Part shown: in pieces, positions 1-11,645 of the stretch | Numbering within the stretch: position 1 is the first letter of the stretch | How the letters are laid out: each line of letters begins with the position of its first letter | NCBI GenBank assembly: GCA_036924285.1 | Contig: JAYKYS010000002.1 | Location: forward strand, 36,068,501 to 36,132,500 | Source of the DNA: Asterella californica | Taxonomy: Eukaryota; Streptophyta; Marchantiopsida; Marchantiales; Aytoniaceae | Direction: 5' to 3' | Length of the DNA stretch: 64,000 nucleotides | Program-made: the position numbers and the translations under genes | Notes under the pieces: model-generated | What the model was told of the DNA's origin: nothing | The model's input: only the letters and a program-made list of their open reading frames with translations | Databases searched by the model: none

Positions 1-41
1 AGGGCAATAGTTATTTCCTTCTTCAGGCTGACGTTGCCCAG

Positions 42-601
42 AGTTTAAACTGACACATATGGAGACGATATTGAAACAGATGCAAGCTGGAACCTGTCTC
101 ATCTACAGCGGTAATGCTTCTGATGTTTGTACCGGTACCTCGAGATCATGGTATCAGAGCGGTTGCCCAAGTAACTATGGATGGCTAGCACTGGCTGGTC
201 TTGTTCTCTTCATTATGGCGTTTTCACCGGGAATGGGGCCAGTGCCTTGGACTGTCAACTCGGAAATTTATCCGCTGGAATTCAGAGGCTTTTGCGGAGG
301 AGTTGCTGCGACTGCCAACTGGATATCAAACTTTATTGTAGCGCAGACCTTCCTCAGTCTGGTTGAGTACATTGGTCAGCCTGTAACATTTTTGCTAATA
401 GCTTGTTTTGCTCTCTTAGCAATCATGTTCGTTTCCATCGCCGTGCCTGAAACGAAACATTTAACGTTTGACGAGGTGAAAAAGTTATGGGAGAGAACTG
501 CTGACACCGATGGTCTGTTAGGGAATTGGTATAGGGGTGGTTGGGTGAACTTTGCTGCTGAAATTGACGAGAAAGGTAAAAAAGCAATGCAAGAAAATTG
601 A
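42..601 (+). CDS. Inositol/H+ symporter (INT2/INT4-like), C-terminal exon, partial
   Basis: This is the last exon of a major facilitator superfamily sugar/inositol transporter, which moves myo-inositol with protons across a membrane. The frame is open from about base 42, after a plausible acceptor (cccag, AG at 40-41), to the TGA at 599-601. The upstream frame holds stops, so earlier exons lie outside the window. The first ~45 residues are the end of a cysteine-bearing extracellular loop (motifs AGTCLI, SGCPSNYGW) as in plant INT2/INT4. Next come a hydrophobic helix, the family signature GPVPWTVNSEIYP, the motif ATANWISNFIVAQ, another helix, and the terminal motif PETKHLTFDEVKKLW. Plant INT proteins share all of these. 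The tail ends in a short lysine-rich stretch. The ATG at 59 is internal and is not the start. Identity as an inositol rather than hexose transporter is inferred from the loop and the SGCPSNYGW stretch. Confidence 0.88.
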
Positions 602-2200
602 CGCAGCCCGCCACAGCAGAACCCTTTCAGCATGTTCGGGCTCACCTACTGAATTTGTTAAAGGACCTCCAATGGAACCAGATCAGCAGATGATGATGAT
701 GAGCTTAACAACACCTCAGCTCTGAACGCCACAATCGGAAAAAGCCTGGGTTTCCTCCAAGCAACTAGTAGATCTTATCTGGGAGCTGGTAAAGGATGCA
801 GTTCTGCCGCATGGGCAAATTCGAGGAGCTGCTGTAACCAACTGCGAAAGAATTCTTCCCATGCAGAGTTGGTCTCTAGAATTGCTGTTTCTTGGGGCGT
901 TTGATGCCTGAATGTTTGTAAGAGACTGGTGAGTCCACCCGCCCACAGGCTGGATGTAGGAACGGTGCAAAAGGTGCTGTGCACTCGCTCTGAAGAGGCC
1001 CCTCAGTTCCTAGCCGTTTCTTGCATCACCATTATTTTATGTAAATAAATAGGTTTTTGTTTCCCTAATAAATACGAATCGAACAATCTGATTTTACTTA
1101 CACCTCTCAAGATCTCTCTTCTTCTTGTCTTTTAATGCACCAGCGTACCGGAGCCGAAGTGCTCTTCTTCCTCATAAGAATCTCACAGATTGAGCTTTTA
1201 GGCGCTCGGAGTCTCCTGTGCAGCAATCTTTAGAAGAAGGCCACGACATTGACATGCGTGGGACCTTCAGGGTTTTGACGCCATGTTTTTCCCCACGCAG
1301 ATGGTACTTTACTTTGTTGCCGAGGAAATTCCGAGAAAGAGCTTCTTTTGGCAGATAAGCTTCTCCATCTAGCCACCAGCAGCCACGTGAAATTTACCTT
1401 CCATCCACTTCACTGTACCGATGGATAGTCGGAACTTGGACGTTCCCAAGAGAATACCGGTAACTGTACTTGTGAAGTTGAGTAGGCACTGCTGTGAACT
1501 GATGGAAATGACCACAAGAGTTCAAAGTCAGTGACGTTTACCTTTGAGAACGGGAGGTTCCGGCTTGCTTCTGCCACGTTCAGAATGACTCGGGGGGCTT
1601 CAAAGTCCAGACGTGCCTTCAGGGAGCGGATTCCCATGAACCAGAACATACAACGCGACCAGACCCTGCTGGGAAGAATGGCACTCAGAACATTCAGTAG
1701 TACAGATACTCTGCCAGACCGGATACTCAGGTTTGTCTTGAAGCAACCTTCTGCCCACTGGGTGCTCTGGATCCCAGAGCAGATGCTGAAAAGCTGAAAT
1801 GCTGAAAAGAGGCCCGGAGGGCTTTGTCTGAATAAACAAAAAAGGCTTGCGAGCAGATGATAGAGCTGCTCGCCAACTCTTCTTTTTGATTCGCTTCATT
1901 ATAAAATACTCCTCCTGCGCAGAACGCTGTCTGCACTTAAAAGAGGCTATTTACCCTATTAATGATGTTTTATTGTCTATGATCATTCTGTACACTTTCA
2001 TGCGCTAATTAATGTCTTTGTTGGATGATCATCCCAGTTCCGTACAGAATAGCTCTTTCAACTGCTGCATTGCCATCCTGAGTAAAGGCATAGTTGAAGG
2101 CTTTGAAGAAACCGGTCAGACATAACTTTACACTGACAAGTCCAGGGTTTCAATTCGAAGCTGTATCAGATGGAGGAGATAAATGTAAATATAATTTATT
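602..2200. other. 3' flank of inositol transporter and spacer
   Basis: This is non-coding by inspection. Two AATAAA hexamers at 1044-1049 and 1067-1072, about 450 bp after the stop codon, are candidate poly(A) signals for the transporter. Open frames at 1.4-1.9 kb on both strands have no recognisable domain and overlap each other antisense, so I do not call them genes. Confidence 0.5.
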
Positions 2201-2839
2201 ACCTAATTTTTTATCACTTTCATATATAATAAATTGATTAACTGTTATTAACTATTTTCTTGTTAGCGCATATGGCCGCACTTTGTAGTCTTTGAAGCGT
2301 GTGAGTTTACTAACCCCTTATGCGTTAGACCCATACCTTATCGCCTTTTCAGTTCTAGTTAATATCCAACAATTTATAATATTTAACATTTAAAGGTAAC
2401 TTTATTTTTCATGTCAATTTAATATAGAATTTCCCCAGAAGTTCAAGTAGCATGCATTTATATGCTCAGTAGAGGTTCGAAACTCTGTTACTTTGAAAAT
2501 AGATTCCAATGGCACGTAACTTCAACCAGCCTTGGAAACGAACCAGTCTTTTGATACCGAATGAAACTGAATTTCACTTTTTCTGTTATACGTTCTCAAT
2601 CTCATAAAAGGAGCTAAGTGTGATAGAGGGCGAATGGTTACTACAAGGTTCTATTATAAAATCTAAAGAATTATAGCAGCGTCATGTCAGAAACCAAGTC
2701 CATCGACTTGAATCGTCGAACAAAAGTAGTCTTACAAGATGATCCGAGTTTCAAATCAATAGATGCCACCTCATCTCCATGTAAGAATGGTGAATTTCTT
2801 AGACCAAAATAGAACTTGATTCTATGGAAAGAAATTTGA

Positions 2840-3112
2840 TTAAACCTCGAGTATGAGTATAAGAGTATAAAAGAAAATATTCATTTTTTCTTCCCTGTGT
2901 ATATTGAGTCTGAAAATCATATTTATTTTATTCCAAAAAATCTTGAAATCTTCATTTTAATATTTTTCTATCAGTACTCAGTAGTTTGTTTCAAGATGAA
3001 TCATAACCATTTTCCATAACGGTTAAATTTCTCAGTTCTATGAAAACAAACCTGCAAAATAAGGTATTCCGGAACAATTGTTATCATACTCGGGCTTTAA
3101 ATGAAAGAGATT
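2840..3112 (+). repeat. Dispersed unclassified repeat, copy 1
   Basis: This segment aligns by eye with 20150-20497. Shared blocks include GAGTATGAGTATAA, AAGATGAATCATAA / GAGATGAATCATAA, CATAACGGTTAAATT, GAAAACAAACC and CGGGCTTTAA, in the same order and on the same strand. It has no coding potential and no visible terminal repeats. It may be part of a non-autonomous transposon or an old LTR. Confidence 0.65.
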
Positions 3113-3849
3113 AGATCCTTTTTACATGTAAGAGGACACGAGACTTGGGACTTGATGTGTAAAGTGGATTCTAGTATAAAAGCTCTCATCAGTCTTTTGT
3201 GGAATTGCTTCATCGCTGCCTCATTATGCATGTAGAATATTATTTTTGTTCTTTTTCATTTAGGTGTAATATTCTTGTAATTTAAGAAAAAAGATCAAAG
3301 TGTTGGGATTTAGCATCAAGACTGTGACACACTTGTGCTGAAACTCAAGCGTAAAGAGTAATATTGTATTACAAATTAACTCCGTTAAAATAACTTACCA
3401 ATAGTAACCCCGATATGGGCAATTCGGAACCCTGTGCTCGATCTCGGGGTTTAAGAATCACATGAACATAAGACCTAGACGTTGTGAGCGAATAGTATTA
3501 TAGTATGCATTTTATTCAGTTAGTAAAGCTTAAGGCATTCTAATATGTTTTGTCTACCTTAACTTTTGAGACTTATCTTCTTTAACCTTAAACGTTTTAG
3601 GAGAACCTAAACCTTTAGAGATTAAGGAACTCTAATCCTTAGGATTAGCGTTTATAAAGATTTTGATTTTATTACTACTTCTTGGGGAGTTATTACTTTA
3701 TTTTGAAAATACTTAGTTGTCTTTGAATGAGCGATGTATTGCAAAATATATTCTATTTTTCTTTTCTATATTATTTGTACGAAAAAATAATTAAATATCT
3801 AGACGTTATGTTCGTATGAAGAAGGTAGTGTGCATCTTTCACATCTTTC

Positions 3850-3882
3850 AACTGATTATGCACCACACCTGCATAATCAGTT
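3850..3882. repeat. 13-bp perfect inverted repeat
   Basis: The arms AACTGATTATGCA (3850-3862) and TGCATAATCAGTT (3870-3882) are perfect complements with a 7-base loop. Function is unknown. Confidence 0.6.
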
Positions 3883-5900
3883 TCTATGTATAGATTATTG
3901 TTAAAAAACTATCTTACTCGAACCAGTGAGACTTCAGCCATTTCTATCAGATTTTCAACTCGAAACGGTGAGCTGCCTACAAATGCAGATCTGTAGTTTC
4001 GGATCTCTTCTACATACCTTCTTTATCTACGTGTACATACATTTCATTTGTTGAAAAGCGAAAATGTTGATCTCTTTCGTGAAACCATGCTCTCCAAAGA
4101 CATCTCTTGTGAAACTGAACATTATGTACGGGATGCTGCCCAAGCCGACTGACACTGATTCTTTCTCATAGTGTGGGCTGCACACTTATTACCAACCCTC
4201 TTCTCAAAATTTGTAAACTGAAAAAAATGCTATCTTCAAACTCCACTTGTGACTACGCTCTACACTACTTTGAAGCAAAATGAATCAAGCATGTTTGGAA
4301 GAGTGCAGCAAGCTTAATGTATTCCCTGACCTTTCTGTCCTCAAGGGGGAGGTGATAAATTAATCTATTAATTAAAGCAATTCTTTTGTTTGGTAAGTTG
4401 CGGTATTTGTACCCTGGAGGCATGCTTCTCTATGTGAACTTATGGGTTATCTTTGCACATTCTCGTGACGGTAGGTTGAACTATTATTTAATATATATAA
4501 ATATATTATTATTTTCATAGTTTTGTCTAGATTTTTATATAGTATTATATTAATATAAGAAAACAAAACTCCCGAAGTTGATTGAGCATGCTTATTATTC
4601 GCATGGAAAATAAAGAGATAACAAGTTGATGTGCTTGCTATGGAACTGCAGTGCTATGCATTTAGGATTTATCCAAATTTCACGTTAATCTCATAGAAAA
4701 ATACACTGAACACAAAATCTATAATTTTTATAAGATTCACAATCGGGAGATGGATATCTATAATCTCTAAGGAAAAGTTCAAACTAGTTTAGATTTACAA
4801 CAAACTATATTTGATGAATTCATAGTTCAAATATAAATATGTTACATTAAACCCTAGGTGTAAATATAAAAGTGAAGAAAAATATTCTTGTTCTTTCTCT
4901 ATTTACTTTAGGTTGGGAATAAGATATTTTTTGTTTCAAGGAATCACCAAAATTTTATTTAATATTTTTCAATGGATGTGGAATAATAAATTGTGAAGTT
5001 AATCACATATTGTAATATTAATTGCAATTGTAATCACATATTGTGAGAGCTTTGATTTAAGTCGTAATTTAACATATTCGATTCTTGTAAAAAAATATCA
5101 GCAAAAGGAAGATTAAGTATAAGTGTTCAGTATCTGTTACTCAGAGACCCCATCCATAGAATGAATATCCTCCAGTTTTACAAGGCATATACGAAGCACC
5201 TAGGCTTATATCGATAGTCTTTGTGAAAAGACAAAAATTGTCCCACCTTTTCTTTCATCTTTTGTCTTTTCTCACTTCAGTAAAAGCGACGGTTAGCTAT
5301 GCAAATGCATAGCAAAAACGAAAAAGATTCATTTATTTCATAAACTAATATTAATCAAAAGGTAATTTTCATTAGTTTCGACTTAATATCAGAACCGAGC
5401 GGACTTTATGCACGAGCTGCGGTGCAATTGTTCATTATATCTATAGTTTTAAGAAAGCATAACAGAAGTAATAAATTTCCATAGTAAACAATATACATCC
5501 AAAGTGTAAGTATGACAGGGAGAGGGAAGTGGCCAAGCTGGAAAATTGGGGTCGAAATACAATGTGCCGATAGGAGTACTTCGCCATAGAGATGACAAGC
5601 AGGAATACTCGTTGTAAAATATAAAGAATGAATTTACGATGTTAGAGCGAACAAATACTTAAAGTTTTTAGTTTGATTTGTCTGTTTGATCATAGTTTGT
5701 AAAATTAGTTGCACACTTTATTATATACTTGTTCTTACGAGAAAGTATAAATATAAACAGGAAACATGCACTATGTTTAGTGTTTTTATATCATATGTCT
5801 TGATATTATAAAGACTTAGTCATATTCGATATACTAGTGGACAGTTGTTGATATGAGTAGTGAAATGTAAAAAGATCGATACTTCAAGAAAGACACTCCA

Positions 5901-6099
5901 AGACGAGAGAGCGAATAGACAAGAAAGTAAATAGAAATGAGATAAGAGAGGTTTCGTCTCTCCATGTATATATATAGTGAGGATGAGTACAAAAAAAGTC
6001 TTAAATGGTGGATTAGTCCCTCTAACTAATTATATGTAATAATTTTATCTACTATAGCTTATATTAGTTGTCGATATATTAGAGCTTGGGACTATATCA
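5901..6099 (-). repeat. Copia A 3' LTR
   Basis: This LTR matches 10597-10790 along its length, including the block TAGAGCTTGGGACTATATCA at its right end. The left end, expected to be TGTAGAAAG, reads AGACGAGAG here, so the terminal TG has decayed. Confidence 0.85.
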
Positions 6100-6767
6100 A
6101 CACTCCCTTTCAAGCTCGACTCTACATCTTGTATTCCTATACAATGTCTAAAAGCATAAAACTTATCTCTAGACAATGCCTTAGTAAAGATATCGGCAAT
6201 ATGATCTCCTGTGCTCACATAATTGAGCTCAATCTCTCTTGCAAGAAATATCTTTCTAATGAAATGATAGTGCACATCAATGTGCTTCGTCTTAGCATGA
6301 AAAACATGATTACTAGCTAACTTTATGCTGCTAATGTTGTCAGTATATACAACAATAGGATTTGTGCACTCTTCACCAATATTAAATAGCTGACATCCGA
6401 GTCAAATCGATCTACATGTTATATTCATTGCTCCTCGGTATTATGCTTCTGTGGATGAGAAAGCAACCGTATGTTGCTTTTTAGAAGTCCAGCTTATAAT
6501 AACGCTTCCAAGTCCAAAAGCATAACATTATGCGGATCTCTTTTTGACACTCCTTGTCCAATCAGCATCAGTGTAGCCATGTAACAACAATGGTCCACCA
6601 TATTGATAGTGAAGTTTGTATTGCATCGAGAACTTCACGTAGTGGAGGATTTGCTTGATAGTCCCTAAATGTGATCTCCATGATAATTGCATAAATTGAC
6701 TGATCATATCGACATCATAGCTCAAGTCAGATCTGGTGATAGTCATGTAGATAAGACTCCCAACCAT
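6045..6767 (-). pseudogene. Copia A RNase H remnant
   Basis: Two open blocks carry typical copia RNase H motifs. The block at 6528-6767 reads MVGSLIYMTITRSDLSYDV and, further on, GYTDADWTRS. The block at 6045-6275 reads EIELNYVSTGDHIADIFTKA. They are separated by a degraded stretch. This is the 3' end of the polyprotein, next to the polypurine tract. Confidence 0.85.
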
Positions 6768-7020
6768 CTATCTATACATGCAAGGATCATCAAGTAACTC
6801 AGCATCCTCTCTTTCTAGCTTTACCCCTTGCTCTAATGGCGTAGCAATGGATTTGCAGTAAAGCATACAAATCTCTCAAGAATATTGAGAGCATACATGT
6901 TTGGCTCGTTGTACAAGTCAAACATCATTCTTATCTCTAATGAACTCCACAACAAGGAAGTACTTGAGCTCTCCTAAGTCCATCGTCTCGAACTCGGATT
7001 TCAAGCAATCTTTGATCTAA

Positions 7021-7883
7021 TAAGCTCCTCATAGTTACCGGTAATGATCAAATCATCAACATAGATGATGATCATCACAACCCGATCTCGTATACTTAAT
7101 GAAAACAAGGTAGAGTATGAACGACAAAGATGGAAACCAAGAGACTACAAGTAAGAATTGATCTTACTTGTACTCTCTCATAACCAAGAGGTTGCTTGAA
7201 GTCCATCTGGTGCATCTTCCAACCTTTCTGAGTTGCAACTGCTAATGCGGTTCAAATAGTCACCATCTTTGCAACTAGAGCAAAGGTCTCTTCAAAATCC
7301 ACTCCATGTTGATGTGCGTAACTCTTGCTACCAGTCTGATCTTGTATTGACACATGGTATCATCCGAGTTGCGCTTGACCTTGAAGACTCACATGCAATC
7401 ATTCACATTCTTATCCTCATGTAAGTCCACCAACTCTCAAGTTTGTTAGTGATGAAGCGCAGCAAGCTCAGCTTCAATAACATTCACTCATTAGACTTTG
7501 TGCATCGCCTCCTCAAGTGAACTCGGTTATTGTTCTTGAAAAACATTGATCATATGCATGATGTGCAGCAAAAAAACCTTCATGCATATACCTACTCAAT
7601 GAATGCTATGACCGTCCAGATCTGCGAGAGATAATCAGTGCACCAGTCACCTCTCCTTGCAACTGATCTGATATAGACGACAAGGTTTGAGATAAAGTAT
7701 CAAAGGATGTGGAAGATCCACATATCTGGACGAGTCAAACATACATTGTAATAGCACTCGCTCGTCCTGTGTAGAAACTACACTAGTCCCACTAGGTTGT
7801 GTCACGTGGTCTTCAACGTTAACAACAGCTCTATGTGAAAATGATTTTGAATTAGAAATTAGTGATTTCTCCAGATCTTCCAC
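7021..7883 (-). pseudogene. Copia A reverse transcriptase remnant
   Basis: The minus strand at about 7036-7080 encodes IIIYVDDLIITG, the copia reverse transcriptase active site with YVDD intact. Flanking segments are out of frame with each other. The 78-codon frame at 7647-7883 is of uncertain identity and may be the integrase-RT linker. Confidence 0.72.
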
Positions 7884-8333
7884 TCAACATACTACTCTAA
7901 GGTACTATAGTGGATTGACTCCTTGGTTCTACAATAGGTACCGAGATGGCTACGACAAGTGCAAGAGCAAACCAATATTGTAGCTCATCAAAGACAACAT
8001 CTCTATGATATAAAACTGCTTCGACGAAAGATTGTAACATCTATACCTTTCATATCAAAAGCATATCCAAGAAGATACATCTATCTACTTTCGGATCTAG
8101 TTTCTTACGTTTCTCATCAAGTACGTGAAGATAACAACTGATTTTTTTTAAAAAGAGTAATCATGCTTACTGTCTGTGAAGACCTCCATCTGTGTCTGGC
8201 TCTGGACTGTCGTTATAGACATCTGATTCATCAAATACATCGCACATGGAACAACTTTTGCTTAGTAAGGTCTAGGTACGATCTTCTCGTTCAACATATC
8301 ACGAGCTGCTTCTACTATGTGTCCATTCTTGTG

Positions 8334-9290
8334 CTTCGTAACCTCATTTTGTTGCGGACTATAACTATAAGTCTTTTGACGTCGGATGTCATGCTCACGT
8401 AGATATGCATCACACTCTCCAGAAAGAAACTTGTCTCCTCCATCAGATCTCGATAGAGGATAGATTCTCCAGACTGTTCTCCACCAACTTACGGAAAGTC
8501 TAGAATACTGATAGTACTGCGACAGAGGACTGGTTTTTCAACAAATAGATCCAAGTATAACGAGAATGGTTGTCAATAAATGACACGAAGTACAAGAAAC
8601 TTGTCATGCTTGGCTGAAAAGAGGTCTATACATTAGTGTGAACAAGCTCCAAGAGCTTGTTCGCTCTGCTACTTGATCCCTTATAGAGCTATCTAGCTTG
8701 CTTGCCGAATTGTCATGCTGCACAAATTCTAGTGAGCTCACTGATTTGAATTTGGGTACACTTGTAACCTAGTTAGAACTCTGAACGATTTTCAACTTCT
8801 AGAAGTTCATGTGTCCAATTCGCTTGTGTCAGATGTCAATCAGACACTATTGGACCACTCTGTCCATACATGACATCTTGTAACTTAAGCGTGGAGGCAT
8901 GTAGTTTGAACAGCTTATCACACTTGCTACCTCGACTATGACAACGCTATTAGAATCTTCAATAAAGCATCCATCTTTACTAAAGCGCACTTGCAAACCG
9001 TGCTCTATCAACTGTCCTACATATAGCAAGTTTCTAGTCAATGTACGTACTTACAAGAAATTCCCTATATTAGTAAACATTGAAGCAAGAATGTCTAGCA
9101 GAATGTTACCCTTGTGTTGGATCTGGTGCTTGATGTCATTGTTTGTATTCATAAACTGAGGAGTCTTCACATGCTCGAGTGAATTGAACCACTCTCGATG
9201 AGGTGTCATGTGACTAATGACGTCAGAGACGATCACCCAGTCAATCTGTGGCTCGAAAGCTGTATAACTTTGATGTGTTGCAATCAACAA
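8334..9290 (-). pseudogene. Copia A protease and integrase remnants
   Basis: The protease block reads WVIVSDVISHMTPHREW where copia normally has WxIDSGAxxHMT, so the catalytic DSG is gone. Next comes the typical post-protease motif NLLYVGQLIEHGLQVRF (8.85-9.04 kb). At about 8334-8430 an integrase stretch reads PQQNEVTKHKN where copia has PQQNGVAERKN, so the catalytic glutamate position holds lysine. Stops and frameshifts separate these blocks. Confidence 0.75.
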
Positions 9291-9658
9291 TTGTTTTGAA
9301 TAGACTTGCTCAGTTGTTGCATAGCCTTGTTGGTTGTTGTCGTACTGCCTTTGGTTGTTCAGTCGTTTGTAGCATTGATTGGCATTGTGGTCTTGCTTCT
9401 TGCAGTAGTTGCAGGAACTAAGAGCAGTCTCTGACTGTTGGAAGAACCAGTTTGTTGCTGGTTTTGCTATGGTTGTTGTTGATGTTGTTGTTCGTTAACT
9501 CGTCTGCGTCCAGCATCTTTTCCATAATCTCTATCTCGAGATCCTCCAAAACTTACAAAATAAACAGATTCTTGCTAATCTGTCGTAATAGTACTCTCCA
9601 GTAGGTGCACCTCTTCTCCTAACATCATAAGAACTAGTTCATCAAACCGCGCAAGAGG

Positions 9659-9925
9659 TTATCTGATCAAAATTGGAATGGTGAACGAGTTGTACTCAAC
9701 ATGCAGTCCTTGCAGTGTGACCTCGATCAAGACAATGAGATCAATCTTAACTTTGACAAAAGATAATTGATCTACGAGCTGTTTGACATGATTCACATAG
9801 TCGTTTCTGCACATCGACCTATTCTTCACAATTTTGAACTGCTGCAACAACTGCAGCTTCCGCGTCTCTATTCCTGATTGAAATAGATGTGCAAGGTGCA
9901 TCCTAAGCTTTCTTGGGCGTATCAC
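9659..9925 (-). pseudogene. Copia A gag fragment
   Basis: An open stretch of about 88 codons resembles the copia gag (UBN2-type) domain, with motifs such as YVNHVKQLVDQL and EVTLQGLHVEYNSF. A CCHC zinc knuckle (C-X2-C-X4-H-X4-C, reading CNYCKKQDHNANQC) follows in a different segment at about 9372-9413. The gag frame is interrupted between the two. Confidence 0.75.
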
Positions 9926-10584
9926 AGTTTTGGATGTGATCGATCATCGATGTTGAAACTGTCAACGCGATGTAGTGAATCACCAAGTACAATCGCTTCT
10001 TCCACTTCCTCAAATTTCATGTCAGAAACGACAAGAATAACTTTGGTAGTTATTCTTGTCGAGCTTCTGTCCAGTGATCAAAGACACAGTCATAGCTGCA
10101 ATCGAGAAATTATATTGTTATGTAAGTGGAAAACCTCATAGAGCTTCTACAAAACTTGTCCGTCCACATCTCACGATCAAGAGTTGGTCACAACTCACAA
10201 CAAACGCAACTCCGCTCATCCTAATCGAACCAGTATTTGTTTTGGACTAAAGTCATAAAACTTTCGTTTTGATCGAAAAAGATCTGTTTGAAAACCTATC
10301 GCTAGAAAGCTCCAAATCGGCTGAAACTTGATCGAGTACATAATTTACATCTTTTGAACAAGACAGCCCTTTTTAAGACTGATTGATAGATTTCAGTGAG
10401 AAAAATTGTCTAGGTTTCCAAAATCGCTTTCAAAGTTTTTTGTGACGAAAGAAACAACTTCGTCTCATGTGAACGCATCAACATGATAATGCTCAAGATC
10501 AGATACAACTCCAACTACTCTCTCTTATACTTCTCCATGCACAAGTCCATCTTGCTCATCAGCAAGGGACACAAGCTCTCTATT

Positions 10585-10596
10585 GCTCTGATATCA
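10585..10596 (-). other. Copia A primer binding site
   Basis: On the minus strand this reads TGATATCAGAGC. That differs by one base from the usual plant copia PBS TGGTATCAGAGC, which pairs with the 3' part of initiator tRNA-Met. It directly follows the LTR CA end. Confidence 0.8.
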
Positions 10597-10790
10597 TGTA
10601 GAAAGAGCGAGTAGACAAGGAAGTAAATAGGAATGAGATGAGAGAGGCTTCGCCTATCCATGTATATATAGTGGAGATGAGTACAAAGAAATTCTAATGA
10701 TGGGTTAGTCCTCTAACTAACTATATGTAACAACTCTAATCACTCCGGCTTATAGTAGTTGTCGATCTACTAGAGCTTGGGACTATATCA
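10597..10790 (-). repeat. Copia A 5' LTR
   Basis: The LTR begins TGTAGAAAG and ends ATATCA (TG...CA). It is bordered on its left by the tRNA-Met primer binding site at 10585-10596, which fixes the element as minus strand. Confidence 0.88.
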
Positions 10791-11361
10791 GCATGAAAAA
10801 CTCATAAGTCAAAGACGGTTAGCATTCAACTGATCACATATATATATCATCACCTTGGGTAGATAAGTTGTTATTCATACGTATAATTTTTTTACCAAAC
10901 CTTTTTTAATAGAAAAGTTAGATGATAAATTAAATGCATGTATATTTTCCCTCTACCACGATGGAGGAAAATGATGGAGATGAAAGAGATGATGGAGATA
11001 GAGGATGTGATATGCAAGAAAGATGTACAAGAGTCATGTTCAACCCCAGTTCTTAGTGTTGAACCCATAGACAATTTATCACCTCTCATGTGAGACATAT
11101 AGAAATGTAAAATTATGAAAGTAGAGAAAATAAATCAAATGATATCAGTTTCTTCAAATGGATAAAAACCACACATTTGCAGTCTTTTTCATACTTGTTG
11201 TTTTGCATTAGTAGAGCTCTATGTAGACTGTGAAAGAAAAAGGAGGAATTTTTGTCTTATAATGTATTTTGTCATATCAAGAAATGATTAAAAAAATAAA
11301 ATGAAGAGAATCATTGTAACACTTAGAAAAGAAAAGAATGAATTTAAATCCGGATAGATCT

Positions 11362-11455
11362 CTAACACATAACACATAATCTCACAATTCCATTGTAAAC
11401 GTAACTCACTAACACATAACACATAATCTCACAATTCCATTGTAAACGTAACTCA
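11362..11455. repeat. 47-bp tandem duplication
   Basis: Two adjacent copies of a 47-bp unit start at 11362 and 11409 with CTAACACATAACACATAATC. They appear identical apart from the last base or two, so the duplication is young. Confidence 0.9.
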
Positions 11456-11502
11456 TTGTTGGTCAAGAAGGGGAGTTGGGATGCATATTCAAGAACTATT
11501 AT

Positions 11503-11645
11503 TTTAGGCCTCTTTTTGCTGTGAGGCTTTCTGCAGCCGTATGCTGCTGCCCTTGCACAGCATGAGTCCCCAGCCAGGAGGACTCGACCCCACGGCGCCT
11601 GGGTTACAGGCGGATGGGGTAGCCAACAAGCTGTTGCTTGTTGGC
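11503..11645 (-). mobile_element. tRNA-derived SINE-like insertion
   Basis: A GC-rich 143-bp block sits in AT-rich DNA. It is flanked by a perfect 11-bp direct repeat AGAACTATTAT (11492-11502 and 11646-11656), as expected of target-primed retroposition. On the minus strand it starts with a perfect 10-bp hairpin (11622-11645). A tRNA-like body follows: an A-box-like TTGGCTACCCCATC, a 5-bp anticodon-type stem CGCCT/AGGCG with a 7-base loop, and a B-box-like GGGTCGAGTCC about 33 bases on. The 3' end reads CAAAAAGAGGCCTAAA. It is too short and irregular to be a functional tRNA. It could also be some other short retroposed RNA. Confidence 0.6.

Larger units (their letters stand above)
2200..5900. 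other. AT-rich spacer with repeat fragments
   Basis: No open frame of useful length is present. The stretch holds a dispersed repeat (2840-3112) with a weaker relative near 4850-4985, a 13-bp perfect hairpin (3850-3882) and several TTAATTTATTA-type motifs. A purine run resembling a retrotransposon polypurine tract (AAGGGGGAGG, near 4344) is followed by TGATAAATTAA, but no copia coding sequence could be confirmed upstream of it. Confidence 0.45.
5901..10790 (-). mobile_element. Ty1/copia LTR retrotransposon A, decayed
   Basis: This is a roughly 4.9-kb copia element on the minus strand. It has similar ~195-bp LTRs at 5901-6099 and 10597-10790, and a PBS complementary to initiator tRNA-Met (reads TGATATCAGAGC on the minus strand, 10585-10596). 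A purine tract (AAAGGGAG) abuts the 3' LTR. Read on the minus strand, the order is gag (about 9.9-9.7 kb), zinc knuckle (9.4 kb), protease (9.3 kb), integrase (about 9.0-8.3 kb), reverse transcriptase (about 7.9-7.0 kb) and RNase H (6.8-6.05 kb), which is the copia order. All frames are broken by stops and shifts. No matching 5-bp target duplication is seen (CTCCA on the left, GCATG on the right), and the left LTR end has drifted. Confidence 0.9.

Noticed and set aside
2455..2490. tRNA B-box-like GAGGTTCGAAACTC with a nearby A-box-like motif
   Set aside because: The two boxes are adjacent instead of 30-60 bases apart, and no cloverleaf forms.
4344..4365. Polypurine-tract-like run followed by TGATAAATTAA
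   Set aside because: No copia coding sequence or paired LTR could be found around it.
11622..11645. Hairpin resembling a bacterial intrinsic terminator
   Set aside because: There is no T-run after it and the context is plant. It lies exactly at the 5' edge of the SINE-like insertion.
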